This document shows, piece by piece, positions 8,509 to 16,403 of a stretch of DNA of 61,560 nucleotides. The notes beneath the pieces are model-generated. The model saw only the letters and a program-made list of their open reading frames with translations. It did not search any database and had not been told where the DNA came from. This DNA comes from an uncultured Clostridia bacterium (GTDB taxonomy: Bacteria > Bacillota > Clostridia > Lachnospirales > CAG-274): assembly GCA_947624015.1 (NCBI GenBank), contig CANQIA010000010.1, positions 1 through 61,560 on the forward strand, written 5' to 3'. Each line of letters starts with the position of its first letter. Position 1 is the stretch's first letter. The position numbers were made by a program, and so were the translations under genes.

Positions 8509-9519
8509 TTACTCCTCCTGATTATTTGTACTTTCGCTGTCTACCCAGCTATTTGCGCCTATGTCCGTAAACAGGAAATGCTTGTTTATAAGGTCTGTAC
8601 AGCCTATATTGTCATCATATTCTCCTTCCTCCGCCTCTACAAGAGCATTTGTGGGACATATCTCAACGCATCGCATACAGCCCTTGCAATGGTACACATC
8701 CATACCCTTGTTCACTCCCTTTTCAAATTGGAACACCATATCCGGGCAGGTGCTGTCACAAAGACCGCAGTCGATACATTTCTCTCTTATAAAATGAGGC
8801 ACATATCCTTCACGGCAGCCTACAAGACTGTTTGTTACGGAATTGCCGAACTCGGGATTTACGCCGCCTCGCTCTCCCGTTTTCCAGCCCTTTATCCTCC
8901 GTGGTTCCTTATACTCCTCATAGGGGTACTTATCGTCCTTGTATTCAACGCACTCCGCTCTTGTATAACCCATTTTAAGCGCCATAAGATTAGCCGTGGT
9001 CTTTTCGGGATATTTGCCGCCCAATACATCCTTTATTACCTCCTCGGCAAATTCAAGAGGTATAAAGCCGCTTGCCCTGACGCAAGCCCCCAGCATTACC
9101 ATATTGAGCCTGCTTTTACATTCAAGAGCTATGTCAAGAGCGTCTACTGTCCAAAGTCTGCCCTTATGCATCCTCAGTCTGTCTCTTACTCTGTCATGAT
9201 CCTCATGGGAATTTACCACCACGTCGGTATTTTCGTCTACTCCTGCCATAAGATTTTCCTTTCCCGCAAGGCTCATTACAAATATGCCCAGCAGATCGGG
9301 CTTTCTTACAGGCTCGTTCAGTCTTATATCCCTGTTGGAATAGCGCACATACGCCTTTACGGGAGAACCTCTTTTCTCCGAGCCGTAAGATGCAAAGCTC
9401 TGAGTTTCTACTTCCATATGTGAAGCGCCTATCTCGCCTAAAAGCTTTCCCGTCAGATTGGCTCCGAAGCCGCCTATGCTTTCAAGCCTTATTTCATACA
9501 GATCCTTTTTTAAGTACAT
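8509..9519 (-). CDS. 2-oxoacid:ferredoxin oxidoreductase, fused gamma-delta subunit
   Basis: 336 residues. Residues 1-185 are the gamma domain (IRLESIGGFGANLTGKLLGE, YGSEKRGSPVKAYVR) that joins CoA binding and dimer contacts. Residues ~245-305 are a 2x[4Fe-4S] ferredoxin-like delta domain with CIDCGLCDSTCP and CKGCMRCVEICP. The clusters carry electrons from the thiamine centre of the partner subunit to free ferredoxin. An SD (AAGGAGGG) precedes the ATG, and the gene is first of the two-gene unit. Gamma-delta joining is seen in part of the family; together with the alpha-beta fusion the enzyme is reduced to two polypeptides. Confidence 0.87.
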   Translation of the reverse strand: MYLKKDLYEIRLESIGGFGANLTGKLLGEIGASHMEVETQSFASYGSEKRGSPVKAYVRYSNRDIRLNEPVRKPDLLGIFVMSLAGKENLMAGVDENTDVVVNSHEDHDRVRDRLRMHKGRLWTVDALDIALECKSRLNMVMLGACVRASGFIPLEFAEEVIKDVLGGKYPEKTTANLMALKMGYTRAECVEYKDDKYPYEEYKEPRRIKGWKTGERGGVNPEFGNSVTNSLVGCREGYVPHFIREKCIDCGLCDSTCPDMVFQFEKGVNKGMDVYHCKGCMRCVEICPTNALVEAEEGEYDDNIGCTDLINKHFLFTDIGANSWVDSESTNNQEE

Positions 9520-9578
9520 ATTGACCCTCCTTGATAAGTGGTATTGCTGTTAGTATGTGCCAAAAATAGAATTGTATG

Positions 9579-9617
9579 CAAAAAAAGAAGGCGCCGCATC
9601 GTCTTAAATGCAGCGCC
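9579..9617 (-). terminator. Terminator after hydE-P1 peptidase
   Basis: GGCGCCGCAT (9590-9599) pairs with ATGCAGCGCC (9608-9617) with one internal mismatch. On the minus strand the stem is followed by TTCTTTTTTTGC (9578-9589), a classic U-tract. It begins 5 bp after the P1 peptidase stop and insulates the POR genes. Confidence 0.88.
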
Positions 9618-9622
9618 CTGTT

Positions 9623-10549
9623 TCAGCTTGCTTGTCCCTTTCTCACAGCTCTTTCTATTGCCATTTCCATTACATATGTGCCAAGAGAGCCTACTATATT
9701 TATATCGGCTGTTACATCTCCTACGGACAGAGCATATACGCTGTCTCCGTCTGCCATAGTATGCACGGGGAATATCCGCCTTGCAAGACCGTTTTGTCCC
9801 ATAGAGGCTATTTTGCACAGCATAGATTTGTCAAAGCGGGCATTTGTAATAACGGCTCCTATGGTCGTATTGCCCGTAAATTGATTTTTAGGCTCCAGGC
9901 TTTTATACATTTCCTTGGTAAAATCAAGGAATTTTGTACCCTCCCTATTGGTAAGACCTGCGATCTTTTTGCCGTTGCCATCAAAAACATCGCCAAAGGC
10001 ATTTACAGTTACAATGGCGCCTACCTTTAACTCGCCTATCTGCACCGCATACATACCAATGCCCGATTTTTGGCTCTGCTCCATGCCGTAGAGCTTGCCC
10101 ACGGTAGCTCCCGTGCCGCTTCCTACCGAGCCTTCCTCAGGCTCGTTTCTTTCAGAGTCAAGACAGGCTTCATAAGCCATTTTTTTGTCGGGACGTGCCT
10201 TTGGATCCTTATAGCCAAGGTCGAATATACAGCTTTGGCAAACAAGGGGTACCTTTGCAACTCCCGTATCAAAGCCTATATCTCTTTCCTCCAGATACTC
10301 CATTACTCCGCCTGCGGCGTCTAAGCCGTAAGCGGAACCTCCGCTTAACACAAGTGCATGTATCTTATCCGCCTGCATAAGAGGATCCAGCAAGGGTGTC
10401 TCTCTTGAGGCAGGTCCTCCGCCCCTTATGTCTATACCCGCAGCCATACCCTCTTTGGATATTATGACGGTTATTCCTGTGCCTCTTTCAGTGTCCTGAG
10501 CATTTCCTATATTTATATTTCCTATGTCTGTTATTTTAATTTCTTTCAT
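9623..10549 (-). CDS. P1 family peptidase (DmpA/L-aminopeptidase type)
   Basis: 308 residues. The N-terminal half has the family pattern GIDIRGGGPASRET, VLSGGSAYGLDAAGGVM and LGYKDPKARPD. The EEGSVGSGTGATVGK segment carries the expected autocleavage point, where a Gly-Ser bond breaks and the new N-terminal Ser becomes the nucleophile, giving two chains. DmpA-type enzymes release N-terminal residues from small peptides or amides, in the cytoplasm. The ATG follows AAGGAGC one base after the hydE stop, so the two genes form one operon, although no functional link is known to me. Substrate unknown. Confidence 0.87.
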   Translation of the reverse strand: MKEIKITDIGNINIGNAQDTERGTGITVIISKEGMAAGIDIRGGGPASRETPLLDPLMQADKIHALVLSGGSAYGLDAAGGVMEYLEERDIGFDTGVAKVPLVCQSCIFDLGYKDPKARPDKKMAYEACLDSERNEPEEGSVGSGTGATVGKLYGMEQSQKSGIGMYAVQIGELKVGAIVTVNAFGDVFDGNGKKIAGLTNREGTKFLDFTKEMYKSLEPKNQFTGNTTIGAVITNARFDKSMLCKIASMGQNGLARRIFPVHTMADGDSVYALSVGDVTADINIVGSLGTYVMEMAIERAVRKGQAS

Positions 10550-10550
10550 A

Positions 10551-11597
10551 TTAGCTCCTTTTAAAATCGGGATGATCTCCTCTTCCTCCGTCTACCTCAT
10601 ATCCTATGGAATTAATGCGCCTTTCAAGGCAGTTACGACATTCTGCCGCTTCCTCGCCTGTACATATCTTATTGTCATACAGAGAGTATTTCTTTCTCTG
10701 GGAAACAGGCGAAAGGTTTGGCATAAGTACGTTTGCCCCTGCCAGTATACCTTTTTCACGACCCATGGGATCCGCTGTGCCAAGGGCTGTGGTAGCGGGC
10801 AGCAGTACCTTTGGAAACATTATCCTCAGTATGCTCAGCAGTATAAGGGTTGTACGGGTGCTGCCGTTTTCAAATTTGGCAAAGGGCGTATCCTTATGAT
10901 GTATAAAGGGTCCTATACCTATCATATGGGGCTGCAGCTCTTTCATAAACTCTATATCCTTATATATCGTGTCGGCGCTTTGGTAGGGAGAACCCACCAT
11001 AATGCCGCAGCCAACCTGATAGCCTATCTCCTTAAGAGAGTAAAGGCACTGCTTTCTGTTTTCAAGAGACATTTCCTTTGGATGAAGCATGGAATAGTGA
11101 GCCTTGTCCGCTGTTTCGTGTCTTAACAGATATCTGTCGGCGCCGCTGTCATAGTATTTCTTATAGCTTTCATAGCTCTTTTCGCCCAGGGAAAGAGTTA
11201 CTGCGCAGTCCTCATGCCTTGACTTTATGCCTTCCACCACAGAGCAGATCACATTATCCGAATACCAAATATCCTCGCCGCCCTGAAGCACAAATGTCCT
11301 AAAGCCCAGCTCATAGCCCTTGTCTGCGCAAAGAAGTATTTCCTCGGGAGTAAGTCTGTAACGCTGAGCGTTATGATTGCTCCTTCTTATGCCGCAGTAA
11401 TAGCAGTCGTTTTTACAATAGCTGGATATTTCTATAAGCCCTCTGAGATATATCTTTTTGCCAAACTCGGCAATACTTATTTCTCTTGCTCTTTGGCTCA
11501 GATACTCTCTGTCCTCCTCTGATATATCCAAAACGGCGCTCAGCTCTTCCTTGGTCAGCTTCTTGGTTTTGCAAAGAGCGTCTATTATCTTTTTCAT
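10551..11597 (-). CDS. hydE: [FeFe] hydrogenase maturase HydE, radical SAM enzyme
   Basis: 348 residues. The radical SAM cysteines are C61, C65 and C68 in CKNDCYYCGIRRSN, the characteristic HydE form, followed by RYRLTPEEIL and the barrel motifs LQGGED, LSLGEKS and GIGPFIHHKDTPF. The C-terminal CTGEEAAECRNCLERR may hold the accessory cluster found in some HydE proteins. HydE helps make the dithiolate-bridged diiron H-cluster with HydF and HydG. Neither HydF nor HydG nor a hydrogenase gene is in this window, so the set must be scattered. A ferredoxin gene lies upstream on the same strand behind its own terminator. Confidence 0.93.
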   Translation of the reverse strand: MKKIIDALCKTKKLTKEELSAVLDISEEDREYLSQRAREISIAEFGKKIYLRGLIEISSYCKNDCYYCGIRRSNHNAQRYRLTPEEILLCADKGYELGFRTFVLQGGEDIWYSDNVICSVVEGIKSRHEDCAVTLSLGEKSYESYKKYYDSGADRYLLRHETADKAHYSMLHPKEMSLENRKQCLYSLKEIGYQVGCGIMVGSPYQSADTIYKDIEFMKELQPHMIGIGPFIHHKDTPFAKFENGSTRTTLILLSILRIMFPKVLLPATTALGTADPMGREKGILAGANVLMPNLSPVSQRKKYSLYDNKICTGEEAAECRNCLERRINSIGYEVDGGRGDHPDFKRS

Positions 11598-11678
11598 ATG
11601 TTCTCATTCCTTTGATCAAAAAGCCTTATGTTCAATTAATTTTATCACAAACAAAATTCAATATCAATATTTAATAAG

Positions 11679-11702
11679 CAAAAAGACTGCCGCAGCAGTC
11701 TT
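11679..11702 (-). terminator. Terminator after the ferredoxin gene
   Basis: AAGACTGC (11683-11690), loop CGCA, GCAGTCTT (11695-11702). On the minus strand the stem runs into TTTTGC. It lies 10 bp beyond the ferredoxin stop. Confidence 0.85.
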
Positions 11703-11712
11703 AATGGATCTC

Positions 11713-11898
11713 CTATTCCTCTTTGATCGCATCTACGGGACAGCTTTCCACCGCCTCATGGGTATTCTCCTCATTGTCATCCGTTACATCGCCTATAACA
11801 TGAGAAAAATTGTCCTCTCCCATTTCAAACACAGACGGCTCGATATTTGCGCACAGACCGCAGCCTATACACAGATCCTCGTCAATATAAACTCTCAT
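11713..11898 (-). CDS. Small single-cluster [4Fe-4S] ferredoxin
   Basis: 61 residues. The cluster ligands are C10-IG-C13-GL-C16 and C53-P-V-D, a single-cluster arrangement with an acidic middle loop (GDVTDDNEENTHEA), as in clostridial and Thermotoga-type monocluster ferredoxins. It would carry low-potential electrons in the cytoplasm, for example from the 2-oxoacid oxidoreductase or to hydrogenase; both links are inference from the surroundings. It is transcribed as a single gene with a clear terminator. The SD AGGTGATATT precedes ATG. Confidence 0.92.
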   Translation of the reverse strand: MRVYIDEDLCIGCGLCANIEPSVFEMGEDNFSHVIGDVTDDNEENTHEAVESCPVDAIKEE

Positions 11899-11978
11899 AA
11901 TATCACCTCATAGGTAGTTTATATAAATAAAGAAAATTTATACAGTATTTTTGTAAAACTCTTATATCTCAATATATA

Positions 11979-12239
11979 CTATGCGCCTTTATTTGCATTT
12001 TTCCACTTGGCAGCCGTAGCCTTTCCTCCCAGTATATGTCTTTGCGCCTTGTGATAGGCAAGTATTACCTTTACATTTTCCGCAAGCACAGGGTCGATTT
12101 TAGGCAGTCTGTCCACCAGATCCTTATGACAGGTGGATTTGGATATGCCCCACACCTTTGCGGCAGCTCTTATGGTCTTTTTGGTCTCGCATATATATTT
12201 CCCTATTTCAAGGGAGCGTTCTGCTATATCGGCTCTCAT
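11979..12239 (-). CDS. spoIIID: Sporulation transcription factor SpoIIID
   Basis: 86 residues from the ATG at 12239. Longer upstream starts are unlikely because AAGGAGGG at 12249-12256 sits at the right distance for this ATG and MRADIAERSLEIGKYICETKKT aligns with the SpoIIID N-terminus. The helix-turn-helix is at about residues 23-42 (IRAAAKVWGISKSTCHKDL), followed by RLPKIDPVLAENVKVILAYHK and a basic C-terminal tail. SpoIIID is made in the mother cell under sigma-E and switches many sporulation genes, so this gene marks the organism as an endospore former. A 10-bp hairpin just upstream reaches into its ribosome site. Confidence 0.93.
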   Translation of the reverse strand: MRADIAERSLEIGKYICETKKTIRAAAKVWGISKSTCHKDLVDRLPKIDPVLAENVKVILAYHKAQRHILGGKATAAKWKNANKGA

Positions 12240-12253
12240 TAAAAAAAAGCCCT

Positions 12254-12285
12254 CCTTGTTCATACCTAATTGATTATATGAACAA
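12254..12285 (-). promoter_or_regulatory. Inverted repeat overlapping the spoIIID Shine-Dalgarno
   Basis: CTTGTTCATA (12254-12263) and TATGAACAAG (12276-12285) are a perfect 10-bp inverted repeat with a 12-base loop. In the spoIIID mRNA the 3' arm ends inside the AAGGAGGG ribosome site, so folding could limit translation; as DNA it could also be an operator for autoregulation. Confidence 0.55.
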
Positions 12286-12309
12286 GAAAAGAGCTTTATA
12301 CTAAGTATT

Positions 12310-12573
12310 TCAGTTCCCAAGCCTGTTGAGAGCCTCTGTAAGAGCCATGGATATCTGGTCGGGACAAGACGTGGAACGGAAGCCGCATTTTATGCCCTTC
12401 ATCCTCTCTATGGCGTCCTCTGCTTTCATTCCCACGAGCAAAGAAGAAATGCCCTGAGTGTTTCCCATACAGCCGCCTACTATTTTACAGCTATTTATGA
12501 TATGGGTATTATCATCTACATCCAATATGGTCTGTGTTGAGCATACGCCTTTGTTGGAATATTTAAGCTGCAT
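12310..12573 (-). CDS. Small TSCPD-domain protein (TIGR03905-like)
   Basis: 87 residues, matching the TSCPD domain also found at the C-terminus of some adenosylcobalamin-dependent ribonucleotide reductases: CSTQTILDVDDNTHIINSCKIVGGCMGNTQGISSLL, then CGFRSTSCPDQISMAL. Three or more conserved Cys suggest metal or redox binding. Stand-alone copies are common in Clostridia and their function is not established. It precedes spoIIID by 70 bp on the same strand, separated by the spoIIID leader hairpin; AAGGAGGTCATA gives a strong ribosome site. Confidence 0.88.
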   Translation of the reverse strand: MQLKYSNKGVCSTQTILDVDDNTHIINSCKIVGGCMGNTQGISSLLVGMKAEDAIERMKGIKCGFRSTSCPDQISMALTEALNRLGN

Positions 12574-12602
12574 ATTATGACCTCCTTGAAATAATGAAAA
12601 AC

Positions 12603-12631
12603 GGACTGCCGCATTGGTAATGGGACAGTCC
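12603..12631 (-). terminator. Terminator of the tRNA transcript
   Basis: GGACTG (12603-12608) pairs with CAGTCC (12626-12631) and the inside adds GCATT/AATG pairing. On the minus strand the stem is followed by GTTTTTC. It lies 5 bp beyond tRNA-Gly. Confidence 0.8.
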
Positions 12632-12635
12632 TATA

Positions 12636-12707
12636 AGCGCGAGACGGGATTTGAACCCGCGGCCCTCGCCTTGGCAAGGCGATGCTCTACCACTGAGCCA
12701 CTCGCGC
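12636..12707 (-). tRNA. tRNA-Gly(GCC)
   Basis: Cloverleaf read on the minus strand: acceptor GCGCGAG/CTCGCGC, D-arm GCTC..GAGC, anticodon stem TCGCC/GGCGA with loop TTGCCAA (anticodon GCC), and T-arm GCGGGTTCAAATCCCGT. CCA is not encoded. It is the second tRNA of a two-tRNA transcript. Confidence 0.95.
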
Positions 12708-12710
12708 ATA

Positions 12711-12781
12711 CAGCGGCTGAAAGAATCGAACTCTCAACTTTCGCTTTGGAGGCGAACGTTATACCACTTAACCAAGCCGCT
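12711..12781 (-). tRNA. tRNA-Trp(CCA)
   Basis: Minus-strand cloverleaf: acceptor AGCGGCT/AGCCGCT with discriminator G, anticodon stem TTCGC/GCGAA with loop CTCCAAA (anticodon CCA), and T-arm with GTTCGATTC. It is 3 bp upstream of tRNA-Gly and first in the transcript. CCA is not encoded. Confidence 0.95.
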
Positions 12782-12796
12782 ATAATCAACAGAAAT

Positions 12797-12826
12797 ATGA
12801 TAACATATATCACTGTGTTTTGTCAA
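12797..12826 (-). promoter_or_regulatory. Promoter of the tRNA-Trp/tRNA-Gly unit
   Basis: On the minus strand TTGACA (12821-12826), an 18-bp spacer and TATCAT (12797-12802) end 15 bp before the tRNA-Trp 5' end. The -35 overlaps the last codons of the PAP2 gene. Confidence 0.8.
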
Positions 12827-13352
12827 TATGTTTTTTTTCAACACGGGTTGAAATAAAGTAGCCTACTATGCCCAACACCGTTCCTATCAGCGCGCCGAAA
12901 ATAACGTCTGTGGGAAAGTGTACGCATAGATAAAGTCTGCTTATGCCAATAAGAAAAGCCAAAATAAGCATAGGTATGCCCAGCCTTTTGTTGCAGCAAA
13001 GCACGGCAGTGGAGGATGCAAAGCTTGCTGCGGTATGTCCCGACGGAAATGACGCATCCCAGGGCAGCTTTATAAGAACGGCAGCCAAAAGTCCCGGATC
13101 CGCTTCAAAGGGACGTATCCTGTCTACAATAGGTTTTATTGCCAGATTTACGGATATAAGCATAAGAATAAGGGCTGCGGCAGAAGCGATACCCGCCTTT
13201 CTTGTGCTTGCAAAAATAAGCATAAGCGCCGTAAGGGTTATCCATATTATACCGCCGTTACCCAGGTGTGTTATAAACACCATAATCTTATCCATAGCTC
13301 CGCTGTGCAGATCGTTTGCTATAAAATTAAGGATATCCAATTCCCAATCCAT
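12810..13352 (-). CDS. PAP2-family membrane phosphatase
   Basis: 180 residues from ATG at 13352 behind GGAGGCAATATT. Acid phosphatase signatures are complete: K73-x6-R80-P81, P103-S-G-H106, and S138-R...H145-x3-D149. Four to five hydrophobic segments span the membrane with the active site facing outward. The family removes phosphate from undecaprenyl pyrophosphate or other lipid phosphates, so a role in recycling the lipid carrier for wall or surface polymer synthesis is likely but not proven. It is next to the envelope acylation group on the same strand, 52 bp after the DHHW gene. Confidence 0.9.
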   Translation of the reverse strand: MDWELDILNFIANDLHSGAMDKIMVFITHLGNGGIIWITLTALMLIFASTRKAGIASAAALILMLISVNLAIKPIVDRIRPFEADPGLLAAVLIKLPWDASFPSGHTAASFASSTAVLCCNKRLGIPMLILAFLIGISRLYLCVHFPTDVIFGALIGTVLGIVGYFISTRVEKKHIDKTQ

Positions 13353-13404
13353 AATATTGCCTCCAAAAACGTCAATACGCCGCACAGCTTATGCGCCGCC
13401 TATG

Positions 13405-14511
13405 TCAATATATTACATTTACGCCCGTATCCGTATCTATTGTGTTCATATTGTAGAGTATAAGCACGTCATCGATATTGTTTTCCTTTACAAAATCACT
13501 TACGGCGCCCTTATAGCTTCTTGTATCAAACACATATATTTTCTTATAGTGGTTTACAAGGAACGGTATCATAGAATTGGCATAGCTGTCCTTGGCTATG
13601 GCAAGCGTCCTTGTACTGTCTGTTTTATTATTGGTTATTTCCACAAGAGAATGAATGTTGTTGAGAAAAACAGAATACTTATCCTTTTTCTCCAGATAGT
13701 CGTAGTTGTAGAGAGAATTGCTTTCCTCTCCGTCATAAAGCACCGTTATATCATTGCTTTGCTCATATACCTTTATTTCCTCGCCCTTAAGGGTAATGTC
13801 GTTTAGCTTTGAATATACGGTACCCTTAAAATCCTCCGTAACGGTCTTGATGTCAAAGGCACTCTCAGGCTGAGGCTCAAAGCCCTTTGCCTTACAGTAG
13901 GCGGTATATCCCACATAGGCTCCCTCGGTTGTCCAGTGGTGGTCAAGACGATAGTAAAGCTTCCTGCCCTTTTCCTTTTCAAGAATAAGCCGGTCATACA
14001 GAGAATCTATATTATTACAGTCTACGGCGGAATATATCTCATCCATTGTCTTAAGCTGGGATAAGGGAGAGGCAAACCTTGGCAGTCTGTCGCCGTAAAT
14101 TTCTATCCCCGTAGGCACAAGCATAAGATCAACGACCCTGCCCTCAAGATTTTTGCTGAATTTATTGAAGGTCGCTATTATCCTGTCTGTATTTTGGGGC
14201 TTGGCATAGTCTTCTATATACATATCATTATCGCATATATATATGCCGTTTACAAGCTTATTTCCCATTATTTTTTCGGCAAAGAGCGTCTTAAGGGTCA
14301 CAAAGCTGTCTCTTAAGGGAAAATGATCGCTTATATACAAAGTGATATCCTCCGTATAATCGCCTGAAGCAAAGCTCTCAAATGTCAGCTTTGGAAATTC
14401 CTGCAGCATTCTGTTCTCGTTTTGGGAAAAATCGGACTTAGGCATAACAATAAAGGCTGTACTCAGCCCAAGTATTAAAATTGTGACCGTAAGCGAAATA
14501 GATCTGTTCAT
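13405..14511 (-). CDS. DHHW-family (AlgX/AlgJ-like) SGNH acetyltransferase partner protein
   Basis: 368 residues from ATG at 14511; a GTG three codons earlier touches the stop of the MBOAT gene. One N-terminal membrane segment (residues 7-23) anchors an outside domain. The D190-H-H-W193 motif and the late AIAKDSYANSM segment supply an Asp-His and Ser set as in AlgJ/AlgX-type SGNH enzymes. Such proteins take acetyl groups carried across the membrane by the MBOAT partner and place them on an extracellular polymer. The direct adjacency to the MBOAT gene (9 bp) supports this. The polymer acylated is unknown. Confidence 0.88.
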   Translation of the reverse strand: MNRSISLTVTILILGLSTAFIVMPKSDFSQNENRMLQEFPKLTFESFASGDYTEDITLYISDHFPLRDSFVTLKTLFAEKIMGNKLVNGIYICDNDMYIEDYAKPQNTDRIIATFNKFSKNLEGRVVDLMLVPTGIEIYGDRLPRFASPLSQLKTMDEIYSAVDCNNIDSLYDRLILEKEKGRKLYYRLDHHWTTEGAYVGYTAYCKAKGFEPQPESAFDIKTVTEDFKGTVYSKLNDITLKGEEIKVYEQSNDITVLYDGEESNSLYNYDYLEKKDKYSVFLNNIHSLVEITNNKTDSTRTLAIAKDSYANSMIPFLVNHYKKIYVFDTRSYKGAVSDFVKENNIDDVLILYNMNTIDTDTGVNVIY

Positions 14512-14520
14512 ATCAAACAC

Positions 14521-15912
14521 CTAAAATCTGAAGTAAAGGAAAGGATTATACCCGGAGCCTACAAGATAAGCCACCGTTATTATAAACAGCAGTGTAAATA
14601 CAATGCCCTCCGCCGTCCTTGCCGCCACATTGTTTTCAAGCTTTGCTTCAAGGCTTTTATATACAGGCATTGAAAACAACAGAGCAGCGGCGATAAGTAC
14701 AATATTGCCTGTAAGAGCAAACATAAAGCTGTTATTTACAAGGACATGGTTGGAATTGAGGAGCATTACCGCTAAGTATTTTTTAAGCTGCCCCATATCC
14801 GTTATCGCAAATATAACAAAGCCCAGAACAACTACCCAAAGGGTATAAATATGGTTCAGCACCTTGCATTTTTTAAGTATTTTTTCAAGACCAAGCCTTT
14901 CTATAACGGAAAAAAAGCCGTGCCAGGCTCCCCATATAACAAAATTCCAGTTTGCGCCGTGCCATATGCCTGTGCATAAAAATACTGTAACGAGATTGAT
15001 ATAAGTCCTTATATTCCCTTTTCTGCTGCCGCCGAGAGGTATATATAAGTACTCCTTGAACCAGGTGGAAAGTGAAATATGCCACCTTCTCCAGAATTCT
15101 CTTATGCTCTTTGAAATATAGGGATAATTAAAGTTTTCAAGGAATTCGAAGCCGAATATCCTGCCTAAGCCTATCGCCATATCGGAATAGCCCGAAAAGT
15201 CAAAATATATCTGCAGGCTGTATGCTATGGCGCCGAGCCATGCGCCTGCCATAGACACAGATGAGATATCCGAGCCTGATATACTTTCCCAAAGCATACC
15301 GGCATTGTTGGCTATAAGCACTTTTTTGAACAGTCCCATAAGAAATCTTTTGCAGCCTTTACTGTAACCTGCAAGGCTGACCTGCCTTTGCTCTATCTGT
15401 TTGTCTATGTCGTGGTATTTTATAATGGGACCCGCTATAAGCTGAGGGAAGAATGATATATACAAAAAAAGAGCAGAGAGCTTTTTCTGAACGGGAACAT
15501 CCCCTCTGTACACGTCTATTACATAGCTCATAGCTTGGAATGTAAAAAAGGATATGCCTATGGGCAAATGAATAACAGGTACTTCAAAGCCTGCTCCGAA
15601 AACGGAATTTATGCTTGAAACAAAAAAAGCCGTGTATTTATACCAAAATAAAAGCCCAATATTTACAAGTATTGAAGCCGTAAGAAAGAGTTTTTTTGCG
15701 CTTTTGTATTTTTGTGTCAATATGGCAAGTCCATAGTTCAATACTATGGACATTACCATTAAAACAACTGCCTTTGGCTCGCCGAATGTATAGAAAAACA
15801 GACTCGCCAATATAAGTATATAATTCCTTATTTTAGTGTTTTTGATCAAAAAATAAGGTATGCATACCGCAGGCAAAAACAGAAATATAAATTCAAGACT
15901 GGAGAATAACAT
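14521..15912 (-). CDS. MBOAT-family O-acyltransferase (AlgI/DltB-like)
   Basis: 463 residues with about ten hydrophobic segments. Family motifs: FPQLIAGPIIKYHDI, FDFSGYSDMAIGLGRIFGF, NFNYPYISKSIREFWRRWHISLSTWFK..., and TGIWHGANWNFVIWGAWHG with the catalytic His. MBOAT proteins pass an acyl group from a cytoplasmic donor through the membrane to a polymer or extracytoplasmic partner. The neighbour DHHW protein is the expected partner. It starts just after the DUF4358 lipoprotein gene (14 bp), consistent with one operon. Confidence 0.93.
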   Translation of the reverse strand: MLFSSLEFIFLFLPAVCIPYFLIKNTKIRNYILILASLFFYTFGEPKAVVLMVMSIVLNYGLAILTQKYKSAKKLFLTASILVNIGLLFWYKYTAFFVSSINSVFGAGFEVPVIHLPIGISFFTFQAMSYVIDVYRGDVPVQKKLSALFLYISFFPQLIAGPIIKYHDIDKQIEQRQVSLAGYSKGCKRFLMGLFKKVLIANNAGMLWESISGSDISSVSMAGAWLGAIAYSLQIYFDFSGYSDMAIGLGRIFGFEFLENFNYPYISKSIREFWRRWHISLSTWFKEYLYIPLGGSRKGNIRTYINLVTVFLCTGIWHGANWNFVIWGAWHGFFSVIERLGLEKILKKCKVLNHIYTLWVVVLGFVIFAITDMGQLKKYLAVMLLNSNHVLVNNSFMFALTGNIVLIAAALLFSMPVYKSLEAKLENNVAARTAEGIVFTLLFIITVAYLVGSGYNPFLYFRF

Positions 15913-15926
15913 TTAAGCCTCCGTAA

Positions 15927-16391
15927 TTATAGATTGCTTTCTATTGTGCAGTTTATATCATCCGATGCGAAAGAAATCACCACATATACAAGAGGACCCT
16001 TTTCCTGTATTTCACTTTCCTGAGCCAGCTTAGCCTGTTCGGGCTGATCATAATTCGTAAGCTCGATAGCCTTCTGCTTTATGGCATTTTCAACAGATGT
16101 AATATACTTTTGTCTTTTGGCATCGTCATTGCATTTAAACATAATAACGGTCTCGGCGGAATTGGGATCCTCGCTCTGGGCAAATACATAGCCGTCAAGG
16201 TCGGCAGTATCTATACCGTAGTAATTTGAGATATAGGTATCGTCAAGAGTGACAAGCTCTCCGTCTGTTATTGAAGAAACCGTGTCATAAACAGCATCTA
16301 CGTCAAAGCTTTCTATTTTGCTTTCGTCAACATTATCGCCGCAGCCTGCCGCAAGCATAACAAGGGCAATAATGGCAATTATTTTCTTCAT
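15927..16391 (-). CDS. DUF4358-family lipoprotein
   Basis: 154 residues. A lipoprotein signal MKKIIAIIALVMLAAGC places the lipid-modified Cys at residue 17. The body matches DUF4358: YGIDTADLDGYVFAQSEDPNSAETVIMFKC, then a helical KRQKYITSVENAIKQK stretch. The function of the domain is not established; it often stands beside AlgI-type MBOAT and DHHW genes in Clostridia, as here, suggesting an accessory role in surface polymer acylation. Confidence 0.85.
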   Translation of the reverse strand: MKKIIAIIALVMLAAGCGDNVDESKIESFDVDAVYDTVSSITDGELVTLDDTYISNYYGIDTADLDGYVFAQSEDPNSAETVIMFKCNDDAKRQKYITSVENAIKQKAIELTNYDQPEQAKLAQESEIQEKGPLVYVVISFASDDINCTIESNL

Positions 16392-16403
16392 AAAAATTCT
16401 CCT

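Noticed and set aside
8578..9423. 281-codon open frame on the plus strand
   Set aside because: Antisense to the gamma-delta oxidoreductase gene with clear Fe-S motifs; no family features.
12943..13806. 287-codon plus-strand frame
   Set aside because: Runs antisense across two genes (PAP2 and DHHW) and their spacer, which real genes rarely do; no ribosome site.
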